Assembly (NCBI GenBank): GCA_937125475.1 | Contig: CAKZLL010000022.1 | Location: 1-38,395 of the forward strand | Direction: 5' to 3' | DNA: 38,395 nt | Source: an uncultured Saprospiraceae bacterium | GTDB lineage: Bacteria > Bacteroidota > Bacteroidia > Chitinophagales > Saprospiraceae | Part shown: positions 1-8,100 of the stretch, piece by piece | Layout: every line of letters begins with the position of its first letter | Position numbering within the stretch: position 1 is the first letter of the stretch | The notes under the pieces: generated by a model | Seen by the model: only the letters and a program-made list of their open reading frames with translations | Told to the model about the DNA's origin: nothing | Database searches by the model: none | Translations under genes and position numbers: made by a program

Positions 1-33
1 GAAAAACAACGGGGCAAGCCACCACTGGACTAA
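1..33 (+). CDS. possible 3' end of an upstream gene (10 codons)
   Basis: Reading from base 1 gives EKQRGKPPLD followed by a TAA stop at 31-33. This stretch is clearly richer in G and C than the AT-rich DNA after it, which suits a coding tail. Nothing more can be said about the product. It could equally be non-coding, because ten codons without a stop is weak evidence. Confidence 0.25.
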   Translation, partial: EKQRGKPPLD

Positions 34-93
34 AAAAATATTCATTCTGGCAAAAATTGTTAATGAACCAAAAATAATTCAAAGGATAATCAT

Positions 94-150
94 AAAAATA
101 AAAAAACATCAACTATTAATGCACTCGTAGAAGTTCATTAATAATTGATG
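94..150 (-). terminator. Rho-independent terminator of the PASTA gene
   Basis: Bases 107-121 and 136-150 form a 15-bp inverted repeat with a single mismatch and a 14-base loop. Read on the minus strand, the hairpin is followed by a T-rich run (plus-strand A-tract at 100-106 and further A/T upstream). It lies just past the stop of the minus-strand gene at 198. The stem could also stop plus-strand transcription, but no T-tract follows on that side. Confidence 0.85.
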
Positions 151-197
151 TCTTGTAGAAAAAAACTGTTTTTTAAAAATAAAAGCAATTTTTTATT

Positions 198-1097
198 TTA
201 AAATTCATCAGAATCATCATAATCACCCAAATCGGTTTCTTCCTCTTCTTCAATAAACGATTCACGGCATTGTAGAGGCTGTTCCATTTGTAACCAAAGA
301 TTAATTTCATCCCCTACATTAATAGTTAATCCGTCGTAAGCGGAAGGATCTTGTCTCCAAACATAAGCATTTAAGGTATCAGAGACATTGCCATTTAGCA
401 TGATTGCCCCAACATTCGAATTTAAACCTTCAATTGTTCTTTTAGCTTCACTATAAGTCATACAGACTAAATTAGGTATAGCGATTGCTGCTCCTCGTCC
501 TTCTGCTACGATCAATTCTAGCTTTGTTCCTTGTGGCAATCTTGGTGCTGCTTCGCCTTCCCGATAAGGTTTAATTATTTCACCTGTTTCTTTAACTCTA
601 ATTTCAAGAATTGTATTGACCGCTCGATCAGGCCGTTTTATAATATCCCACTCAAATTTATTGTATTTAAGTCTTCTTTCTGCCATTGCCAGTTGTATAC
701 CCCAAATTCGAGGAACTTTTTTGGTTGGAACTTTAAAGGCATTGATGGTAACATAGATCTTTCGACCTTTTTTTGCCTGAGCCTCTGGAGCTGGATCTTG
801 TATTATAATTTCACCAGGCTCTAAGTTTTCTTGATATTGATTAGAATCAATGACCATAATATTAAAATGCCGTGCGCCTTTTAAAGCTTTTGCTTGTTCA
901 ACTGTTTTTCCGACATAAGAAGGAATCGTGACATAGGAATTATGACGAGTGAATAGGCGTAAAAACAAAAATACAAGAATTATTGTACCAATGACAATAC
1001 CTAACATGCCAGCAAAATTTTTTAGAAAAATCTTACTAGATAAAAAATATTTTAGCTCTGTGAATAACCATAGAAGCCTTGATTGAAGGTTTTTCAT
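198..1097 (-). CDS. membrane-anchored PASTA domain protein
   Basis: This 299-residue protein has a basic cytoplasmic N-terminus of about 28 residues and one transmembrane helix at about 29-49 (GMLGIVIGTIILVFLFL). Three PASTA-like repeats follow at about 54-118, 120-198 and 203-272. Each shows the family pattern: a short strand ending in 'IP' or 'VP', a helix (TVEQAKAL, LAMAERRL, SYSEAKRT-like) and a closing 'D/Q-P...G..I.V.I/L' strand. The C-terminus is a strongly acidic tail with EEEEETD and DYDDSDEF. In other bacteria PASTA domains bind peptidoglycan or muropeptides. No kinase or transpeptidase domain is attached, so it is probably a cell-wall-associated accessory protein on the periplasmic face of the inner membrane (inference). 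It is transcribed divergently from the transaldolase gene and has its own strong terminator. Confidence 0.88.
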   Translation of the reverse strand: MKNLQSRLLWLFTELKYFLSSKIFLKNFAGMLGIVIGTIILVFLFLRLFTRHNSYVTIPSYVGKTVEQAKALKGARHFNIMVIDSNQYQENLEPGEIIIQDPAPEAQAKKGRKIYVTINAFKVPTKKVPRIWGIQLAMAERRLKYNKFEWDIIKRPDRAVNTILEIRVKETGEIIKPYREGEAAPRLPQGTKLELIVAEGRGAAIAIPNLVCMTYSEAKRTIEGLNSNVGAIMLNGNVSDTLNAYVWRQDPSAYDGLTINVGDEINLWLQMEQPLQCRESFIEEEEETDLGDYDDSDEF

Positions 1098-1205
1098 ATA
1101 GTTGATATACCTTTGATAAAAATTTGGATAATCGTTTTAATCTTATTTGCCGTGGTGCATTTAAATTTTAATACAAAAAAATCGCTTTAAAATTTTATTT
1201 GCTCA

Positions 1206-1213
1206 CAAATATA
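1206..1213 (-). promoter_or_regulatory. candidate -7 element for the PASTA gene
   Basis: On the minus strand this reads TATATTTG, a match to the Bacteroidota -7 consensus TAnnTTTG. It lies about 108 bases before the start codon at 1097. No convincing -33 TTTG is visible at the usual distance, so in such AT-rich DNA this may be a chance match. Confidence 0.3.
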
Positions 1214-1310
1214 GTAAATCAATTATAATGAATGTAATATGAATGAAGATTAAATAAATGTAAAAGATAGTTTGTTTTTAAAGCTAAGTGTGATTTACAA
1301 ATACTTTTCC

Positions 1311-1318
1311 TACTTTTG
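1311..1318 (+). promoter_or_regulatory. candidate -7 element for the transaldolase gene
   Basis: TACTTTTG matches the Bacteroidota -7 consensus TAnnTTTG and is followed by a purine-rich start region. It would give an untranslated leader of roughly 80 bases. Within that leader, 1344-1351 and 1374-1381 can pair as an imperfect 8-bp stem (one G-T pair). The -33 element is weak. Confidence 0.4.
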
Positions 1319-1406
1319 AGGGATAAGAAATTATTCAAGCATTCGTAGTGTAATTATTTTAAAAAAAATAACCACATTACGTATATTTTACTAAAAATAG
1401 AAGATA

Positions 1407-2063
1407 ATGAAGTTTTTTATTGATACAGCAAATCTTGATCAAATTAAGGAAGCGCGTGATTTAGGCGTTTTGGATGGTGTAACAACTAATCCATCTTTGA
1501 TGGCGAAGGAAGGAATTAGTGGCGAAGCTAATATTTTGGCGCATTATTTAAAAATCTGCGAATTGGTGGATGGTGATGTAAGTGCCGAAGTTATTTCGAC
1601 GGATTTTGAAGGAATGGTTCGTGAAGGCGAAAAATTAGCGACACTTCACAAGAATATCGTAGTGAAAGTACCTATGATTATGGAAGGGATAAAAGCTATT
1701 TCACATTTTACTTCCAAAGGTATTCCTACGAATTGTACATTGGTTTTTTCGCCAGGACAAGCAATTCTAGCAGCTAAAGCTGGGGCAAAATATCTTTCTC
1801 CATTTATCGGACGCGTTGACGATATTACTTGGGATGGTATGGGATTGATCGAAAACATAGTTAATATTTATACTAATTATGACTTTGATACTCAAATTTT
1901 GGCAGCTTCTGTCCGAAATTCATTACATATTGTAAAATGTGCGGAATTAGGCGTTGATGTAGTTACTTGTCCGCTTAGTGCGATTACAGGATTAGCAAAA
2001 CATCCTTTAACGGATATTGGACTTGCAAAATTCTTAGCAGATCATAAAAAATCTAATGGGTAG
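1407..2063 (+). CDS. tal: transaldolase, small TalC/FSA-type
   Basis: At 218 residues this matches the length of the small class I aldolases of the transaldolase / fructose-6-phosphate aldolase family, a single TIM barrel. Visible hallmarks are FIDTAN at 4-9 with Asp6, GVTTNPSL at 24-31, the Schiff-base lysine in VVKVP (Lys87), NCTLVFSPGQA at 109-119 and the C-terminal half LAASVRN. By alignment with E. coli FsaA, residue 133 (in SPFIGR) is Phe where FsaA has Tyr131. That Phe is typical of true transaldolases, so the likely reaction is transfer of dihydroxyacetone between sedoheptulose-7-phosphate and glyceraldehyde-3-phosphate in the cytosolic pentose phosphate pathway. It stands alone and is followed by its own terminator. 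Activity is inferred from sequence. Confidence 0.93.
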   Translation: MKFFIDTANLDQIKEARDLGVLDGVTTNPSLMAKEGISGEANILAHYLKICELVDGDVSAEVISTDFEGMVREGEKLATLHKNIVVKVPMIMEGIKAISHFTSKGIPTNCTLVFSPGQAILAAKAGAKYLSPFIGRVDDITWDGMGLIENIVNIYTNYDFDTQILAASVRNSLHIVKCAELGVDVVTCPLSAITGLAKHPLTDIGLAKFLADHKKSNG

Positions 2064-2104
2064 ATTTTTCATTGATGGATAAAATTAATACGTCAATTAA
2101 TGGA

Positions 2105-2166
2105 TTGTTAGAGATGAATTGTCTAACAAAAAAGCTAGTGTTTTTTGAAACACTAGCTTTTTTTTA
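2105..2166 (+). terminator. double-hairpin terminator after the transaldolase gene
   Basis: A perfect 8-bp stem (2105-2112 with 2122-2129) is followed at once by a stronger stem: GCTAGTGTTT at 2134-2143 pairs with 2148-2157 across a 4-base loop. An A-tract precedes the second stem and a run of 8 T follows it. This is a textbook intrinsic terminator. The flanking A and T runs would let the second hairpin work on both strands. Confidence 0.92.
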
Positions 2167-2200
2167 TCTTGCAGGGTCTAAAATTTATTAAATAATAAAA

Positions 2201-2578
2201 ATGATAACCATGAAACAATCCTTATTTTATGTTTTTTTGATCTTATTAATGACTAGTTGTTTTGATGCACCAGAAAATATTGATATGAAAATGTTGCATG
2301 GTGAATGGTCAGGCGCAGCTTGGGAAATAGAAGGAGGAGACAATAGAGATGCCTCTAATGTAGGTTTTTTATTCAATGTAGATAGTACTTACACTGCTAC
2401 AGCAGGCTCAGGTGGTGAAACAGGAATTTATAGAATTGATGGAGATAAATTATACACAACAGCTAAAGGAGCAGCGGAAAAAAATGTTCGTATTCTAAAA
2501 GTAAATACAGATTCTTTGATTTTTGAGATGAATCGAGTGGGGACAATTGAGACATTGATTTTGGTGAAAAAACAGTAG
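2201..2578 (+). CDS. small lipoprotein, lipocalin-like
   Basis: The 125-residue product has a hydrophobic signal (SLFYVFLILL) ending in the lipobox LMTSC, so Cys20 would become the lipid-modified N-terminus. An in-frame ATG at 2210 (MKQSLF) gives a more typical lipoprotein start and may be the true one. The mature part begins with 'MLHGEWSG' and continues as alternating beta strands (GFLFNVDSTYTA, TGIYRIDGDKLYT, SLIFEM). This resembles the small Bacteroidota lipocalin-like lipoproteins that open with a 'L.G.W' motif. No function can be assigned. It lies 49 bases before the DoxX gene and could share a transcript with it. Confidence 0.82.
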   Translation: MITMKQSLFYVFLILLMTSCFDAPENIDMKMLHGEWSGAAWEIEGGDNRDASNVGFLFNVDSTYTATAGSGGETGIYRIDGDKLYTTAKGAAEKNVRILKVNTDSLIFEMNRVGTIETLILVKKQ

Positions 2579-2627
2579 GACAAAGGTATGCCTTTTCCTA
2601 AATGATGAAAATAAAATAAAAAGATAG

Positions 2628-3020
2628 ATGAAAGATATAATGGACTTAGTTGGAAGGATATTTATATCCATTATTTTTTTATATCAGGCAGTGATTAATA
2701 TTTTGGAAGCTAGTGCAGCGAAAGAAGTAATGATTAATCATGGAATTGATAATCAAACGCAGTTCTTATTTTTGATGGGAATTGGGTTGATGTTGATCGG
2801 AGGACTTTCCGTTTTGGTGGGATATAGGACTAAATTAGGTGCTTTTCTCCTTCTTGTTTTCCTTATTCCAAGTACCTTGACTTATTATTTTGATTTTGAT
2901 GATCAGATGAAACAACAAATGTTGTTACGAAATATCGCGATTATGGGCGGATTATTACAGCTCATGGCAAATGGAAGCGGTAAATTTAGTGTTAAACGAT
3001 TATTAGCAGGAATTAGATAA
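2628..3020 (+). CDS. DoxX family integral membrane protein
   Basis: The product is 130 residues with four predicted membrane helices, at about 8-27, 47-65, 69-88 and 99-115. The early 'GRIFISIIFLYQAVINI' and later 'GLMLIGGLSVLVGYRTKLGAFLL' follow the DoxX/DoxD pattern, in which a glycine-rich second helix leads into a short loop and a third helix. The length is normal for the family. DoxX proteins sit in the inner membrane and have been linked to oxidoreductive or sulfur metabolism in some species, but a specific substrate cannot be read here. The lipoprotein gene lies 49 bases upstream and a strong hairpin follows the stop. Confidence 0.85.
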   Translation: MKDIMDLVGRIFISIIFLYQAVINILEASAAKEVMINHGIDNQTQFLFLMGIGLMLIGGLSVLVGYRTKLGAFLLLVFLIPSTLTYYFDFDDQMKQQMLLRNIAIMGGLLQLMANGSGKFSVKRLLAGIR

Positions 3021-3029
3021 AAAATATTT

Positions 3030-3067
3030 GACGGTAGACAACAAAATGTGTTGTTTTGTCTACCGTC
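3030..3067 (+). terminator. hairpin after the DoxX gene, probable terminator
   Basis: A perfect 12-bp stem (3030-3041 with 3056-3067) encloses a 14-base loop ten bases after the DoxX stop. No T-tract follows directly, so it is a weaker terminator candidate than its neighbours. It may instead protect the transcript's 3' end. Confidence 0.6.
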
Positions 3068-3450
3068 AAGTGCTGGCCATTTACCGTTTTTTATATACTT
3101 TGTTACAAAAAGTAAAAAATGGAATATAATTTGCAATAGAATTAAAAGAAATGGGAGCTTTTAATAAACAAACTATTGCTCTACTATCCTCATATCAAAA
3201 ATTAGGTCTAATAACCTCCATTAAATGATTTTTGATATAAACACAACTTGTCTTATTAAAGGAGTTAAATGAGTTCAATTTCATTTAATCAACTACCTAC
3301 TATTGTTTGCTAAGATAACTTTATTATAAAGAATGAACCTTTTTGAGGTATTTCAAGACTATTGGAGAAACTAGCCCGTTATTTGTTATATAAACATAAA
3401 AAAAGACTATTAACTGAATTTCGATCATCACAACAAATTTAGAGATAACT
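3068..3450. other. gene-free region of 383 bases with inverted repeats
   Basis: No credible gene is seen between the DoxX hairpin and the protease start. Two stems are visible: 3192-3202 with 3228-3238 (11 bp perfect, enclosing a smaller AGGT/ACCT stem) and 3265-3272 with 3281-3288 (8 bp perfect). The region presumably holds the protease promoter. TAnnTTTG-like sequences here all have the wrong spacing, so no promoter is called. Confidence 0.45.
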
Positions 3451-5007
3451 ATGAAGTATTTGTACTGTTGGCTGGTAGCATTATTACCTATCACACTTTG
3501 TGCCCAAGATTTTAACTCTGGGCTACTTCTAAACGACGATCAAGAAACGCCTGTTTTAGCAGATTTTGGGGCAAAATTTGATGCTGTAAAGCAGATAAAA
3601 GTTGACCTGAAACCCTATGCACCTATTCCACAAGATCAAGGCGAATTGCCTTCTTGTGTTGGTTGGTCCGTAGGTTATGGCGCTTTAACGATTATGGCGG
3701 CTCAACAACAAAAATGGGTCAATGATAACTTTATCACAGGTCAGGCATTTTCACCGCATTTTATATACAATCAATTAGTAGAAGATAAAAATTGTATGTA
3801 TGCTGGTGCTTCTTTTCCTTCTGCCTTCAAATTATTAGAGAGACAAGGTATTTGTAAGAAAAAAACCTTTAATGTAGATAATGAGGAATGTTCGGTTTTG
3901 CCTAATGCATCATTGAAACAGGAGGCAAAAGAGAATAGGATAAAAGGTTATTATCAGCTTTTTATGAAAGATGCTAGTACACCAATGAAAATCCGTAAGA
4001 TTAAGAAAAGTTTAGCAGAGGGTTTTCCTGTTGTGGTAGGTATGTTTTTAACACCAGATTTTAGACGTATCCGTAAAGGAGATCAATATTGGAGTCCTAA
4101 AGCAACACCTAAAAACCAATTATATCCGCATGCAATGGTGGTAGTTGGTTATAATGATATTAAAAAATCATTTGAATTGATGAATAGTTGGGGCGATCAA
4201 TGGGGAAATAAAGGATTTATTTGGGTGAAATATGATGATTTTGCTAAACATTGCGTTTTGGCGTATCAATTACAATTGCCTGATGGAGAAGAAATATTGA
4301 TGGATGTTGAAGAGCGTAAGCCAAGAGATCCGTTCGAGCCATTTGTAGAGGATGTAAGTGATGTAAAACACAAAGCATCTAAATCTGGAAATAAAAAGAA
4401 TAGACCCAAAACAATTGAATTGCACGGAGATTTTACTTTCCAATATCCTACTGATATGGATGGAGATAAAGTGCTTTTTGAAAAAGCTGGAGTTGAACTA
4501 GTCGGTAATCATTATTCTTTAATGAAAAAAGATTGGGAACTCGGACAGATGTTTCAATTAATCGCACATAAAATTAAGAAAAACCGATTTGTCTATGTCT
4601 TTAGTTTAGATGGAGAGGATAATGTCTCATTACATTGGCCTAAAGACCTGCAAAGGAAAACGAAAGATGTAAAGAAACAAAAGTTTGGATATACAGAAAG
4701 TCCATTAATCGCTTATAAAAATGCCAAAATAATTATTCCAAGTGAAAATTCAGGCTTGCAAAAACAAGTCGAAGGTGATGATTATTTATTTGTTTTGTAT
4801 TCTTATAATGTTATTGAGGATATAGATCAAGTGATGGAAACTATTCAAAATAGTAGTTCGCCAATGGAAAAACGCTTAGAAGAAGCACTCGGCGACGACT
4901 TAATACCTTATGATCAAGTCGAATTTTCTAAAACTAAGATTTCAGCTAAGACTAATGCCTCAAACGGTACGGTTTTAGGGGTAATGATAGAGTCAAAAGG
5001 TGAATAG
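3451..5007 (+). CDS. secreted papain-like (C1) cysteine protease with C-terminal extension
   Basis: The product is 518 residues. A signal peptide (residues 1-18, WLVALLPITLCA then Q) sends it out of the cytoplasm. The catalytic domain spans about 50-275. It shows the oxyanion glutamine Gln63 in QDQGELPSC, the nucleophile Cys69, the histidine His227 in PHAMVVVGY and Asn245 in MNSWGDQWGNKGF, in the correct papain order. This is a complete active site, so it is predicted to be active. There is no clear inhibitory propeptide. The C-terminal extension begins with a lysine-rich linker. About 390-470 resembles the DUF4384 type seen beside Bacteroidota proteases (FVYVFSLDGE, ending in DYLFVLYS); this is moderate evidence only. 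The gene has its own terminator and lies directly before the giant adhesin gene. Whether it processes that protein is untested. Confidence 0.9.
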   Translation: MKYLYCWLVALLPITLCAQDFNSGLLLNDDQETPVLADFGAKFDAVKQIKVDLKPYAPIPQDQGELPSCVGWSVGYGALTIMAAQQQKWVNDNFITGQAFSPHFIYNQLVEDKNCMYAGASFPSAFKLLERQGICKKKTFNVDNEECSVLPNASLKQEAKENRIKGYYQLFMKDASTPMKIRKIKKSLAEGFPVVVGMFLTPDFRRIRKGDQYWSPKATPKNQLYPHAMVVVGYNDIKKSFELMNSWGDQWGNKGFIWVKYDDFAKHCVLAYQLQLPDGEEILMDVEERKPRDPFEPFVEDVSDVKHKASKSGNKKNRPKTIELHGDFTFQYPTDMDGDKVLFEKAGVELVGNHYSLMKKDWELGQMFQLIAHKIKKNRFVYVFSLDGEDNVSLHWPKDLQRKTKDVKKQKFGYTESPLIAYKNAKIIIPSENSGLQKQVEGDDYLFVLYSYNVIEDIDQVMETIQNSSSPMEKRLEEALGDDLIPYDQVEFSKTKISAKTNASNGTVLGVMIESKGE

Positions 5008-5033
5008 TACTGATGTAATTTTTTTAGAATAAG

Positions 5034-5084
5034 AAAAGATTGGTAGTGCTTCAAAAAATGATTTGAGCATTACCAATCTTTTGT
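5034..5084 (+). terminator. strong terminator between the protease and the giant gene
   Basis: Bases 5034-5045 pair perfectly with 5071-5082 over 12 bp. The stem continues inward (5046-5055 with 5062-5070) with one G-T pair and one bulge, and a T-rich stretch follows. It ends only about 40 bases before the start codon of the giant gene. Any protease transcript that continues must read through it, or else the giant gene's own promoter overlaps it. Confidence 0.87.
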
Positions 5085-5089
5085 TTATT

Positions 5090-5128
5090 ATGAAGCATAC
5101 TCAACCAAGCCACAATCCAAGCAAATGA
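5090..5128 (+). CDS. possible 12-residue leader ORF overlapping the giant gene start
   Basis: An ATG at 5090 opens the peptide MKHTQPSHNPSK, whose TGA stop (5126-5128) overlaps the giant gene's ATG (5125) as ATGA. Such four-base overlaps allow translational coupling. There is no ribosome binding site to support it and ORFs this short arise by chance, so this is only a candidate. Confidence 0.2.
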   Translation: MKHTQPSHNPSK

Positions 5129-8100
5129 ATATTAAAATTGTACCTCTCTTTATTTTTATTATTGGTTTTTTTATACAAGTAACTGGACAATCTAGTAATT
5201 CTTTAAATGAAACAAATATTGAAACTATTTCAATATTGGAGGCTTATTTTGAGCAAAATAAAGGAAAATGGAAGCCAATTGCTTCAATGATTGTGAATAA
5301 TCCATTATATCCACATAGGTATTATATGCCTCCTGTCTATCATGACCTTGATAAAGATACTCCTAGAAATATACATTTATCAACAGCTTATCCACAAGTG
5401 GTTGACGTTCATATTTATACCATAGATGGTTCGGTTGATATTAATACTACGATTCAATCAGGAAATATCAGAACTATAACAGGAGATAGTTACATTATCA
5501 CAGATGTTTATAATACAATTGCAAATAATGAAGGGCTAATCATAGAGGCTAGTCAGCCGATTAGAATGATGTACACTATTGAAAATAGTAGTAATGCCTG
5601 CATGATTGTCTCGAAAGGGAAAGCGGCATTAGGGAATGAGTTTTGGATAAGAACGCAAACAAATACTATTGTTGATTTCTTAGAAAATGAGGTGCATTTT
5701 GCGGCGGTAATGGCTACTGAAAATGGAACTCAGGTCGATTTTAATAATAATGGTAATCAATTAAAAGGATTCGGTAGTTCTACTCATAGTGTGATCCTAA
5801 ATACAGGAGAAACTTTTATGATATTGCCAGAAGAAACTGATAGCAGTGCTTTTGATGGATTAAAAATAACTGCTAATAAACCTATTGTAGTTAATGCAGG
5901 AGAAACTCATGTTGGAATTAATGGAGCAAATAATTTTAGAGAAGGCGGAATGACGCAATTATTACCTGTTTCAAAACTGGGAAAAGAATATATAATTTCG
6001 AGATCTCAATCAACTGGTAATACTTCTGATTTTGCATTAATCCTTGCTACTGAAGATAATACGAATGTTTATATTAATGGAGGAAGTTCAGTCGCTAGTC
6101 TCAATAAAGGAGAACATTATCAATTGACATTAACTGGTGATGCAGGCGATCCTTATTATATTGAAACAGACAAAAAAGCCGCTGTATATCATTATGCTGG
6201 TGTATTCAAAAAAGAAATAGGTTTGGCGCAAGTGCCTTCAATTGATGTGAGTGGCGGCTTGAAATATACTGAATTTTCACAAACAACCTATGAAGATAAT
6301 GTTGTGTATGTCATTATTGAAAATTCAGGATTGGCTTCTTTAAAACTAAATGGAATAGATTATAATACAATACCCAATGTCGTAGTAAATACAGTGATTG
6401 GAAAACCTAATTGGAGATTGGTTTATTTTGATAAAACAACCTTTGCAGCTGGTATAAATAATATTAGAGCAGACCAGCCTTTTCACCTCGCTTTTATCGC
6501 AAGCCAAAAATCATCTGGAGCTTTTGGTAGTACTTTTTATGACTTTTTGACGGAGTATAATAGCTTAGTTAATATTATAGATCCTAATAATCCATTAGCT
6601 TATTCCTCTTCTTTTATTGCTGATACGATTGGAAGTAATATAAGTTCAACTTATCCATTAAATATAGAATCGGCAGTTGGAAGCAATTCTATACAAAGTG
6701 CTGTGGCTGATCATGGTAGTGCGTCTTTTGTAGGATCAACTTTGAATTATACTGCACCAGCTAATTATTGCGGGTTAGATACAGTTAATATTGTTGTTCA
6801 AGATGGTAATGGTAATACGGGTGATGCTATTATTAGATTCAATGTGGACGACCGTCCTATTGCGGTTAATGATAGTTTTACTAACACTGGAACAAGTCAA
6901 ACCTTAGATGTTCTTGATCTCGGAATAGCGGATTATGATCCTGCTTCTTGTGATATGGTTCATTTGGTGAGTGCAGGTACAAATGGTTTAGATGCAGCAA
7001 CAGAGCAAGGCGGAACAGTTAGTATTAATGATAATGGGACGCTCAATGATCCATCTGATGATTTTATTGATTATACACCTAATGGTGTTAATATTGATAG
7101 TTTTCAATATGTGATTAGTGATCTCGGTGGTAATTTAGATACAGGAGTTGCTTATCTATTTTTGTCTGCTGAAATTTGTGGAAATAATGTTGATGACGAT
7201 GGTAATGGCTTAACGGATTGCGATGATGCTAGTTGTGGTTCAATGTTCATTAGTGCTGTTTCGAATCATGTTACAACTTGTAATGGTTCGGATGGAACAA
7301 TCACGCTCACAGCATCAGGAGGAAATGGAACAGGTTATGAATATTCACGAGATAATGGTGCGACTTGGCAAAGCTCGAATAGTTTTGCTGGTTTGTCTGC
7401 TGGGTTGAACAATATAGCCGTCAGAAATGCTGGCGACGATTCTTGTCCATTGCTTTATGCTGAAAATCCTGTCGGTATTGTAGCACCTTCTACAACCGTG
7501 ATTTCTGAAATTATTATTGATAGTATTAGTACAAATAATGACGATGCAAGCCTAACTATTAATGCTTATTCTCCAACTGATTGTGATTGTGTAGAAGACC
7601 TAAAAGAAGTAACAGTTAGGTACAATGGACCAAATGGTGTGAATATTAATGTATTTGATGAGAATCAGAATTTATTAGGTGCTTTACCAAACTCCGTCAA
7701 TGCTGGCGATATTCTGATCATCAAAGCGACTGACTTTAGTGAGAATGAGTTTGAAGATAAAATGTATTTAGCAGTTGCAGGTTCTGGCAATCGCCGAGAG
7801 ATTATAACCGATTGTAGTGTTAATATTATTGGTAATAATTATGGGGAATTTAAGGTTTTAGCTTATTTAGATGAAGATGCTAATCGTTGTAACGCGTCAT
7901 TTATTACACCGAATAATAATTGCGCGGCTAATAAAAAAGAGGTTATTGTAAGATATTGGGGGCCAGATAATGCAACAGCAGATATCAAAGATGGCTATCA
8001 TAATACTATTGGTCAACGAACCAACATTAATAATGGTGATACGCTTCATATAAAAGCAAGTGATTATGGTCAAGCTAATTTTAAGGATCATATTCATTTT

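Noticed and set aside
531..824. Plus-strand 97-codon frame opposite the PASTA gene
   Set aside because: It is fully contained in the PASTA coding region on the other strand, is rich in Phe and Cys, and lacks any domain pattern.
3151..3228. 25-codon ORF (MGAFNKQTIALLSSYQK...) before the protease
   Set aside because: No ribosome binding site or recognisable similarity, and it runs into an inverted repeat. Not enough to call a gene.
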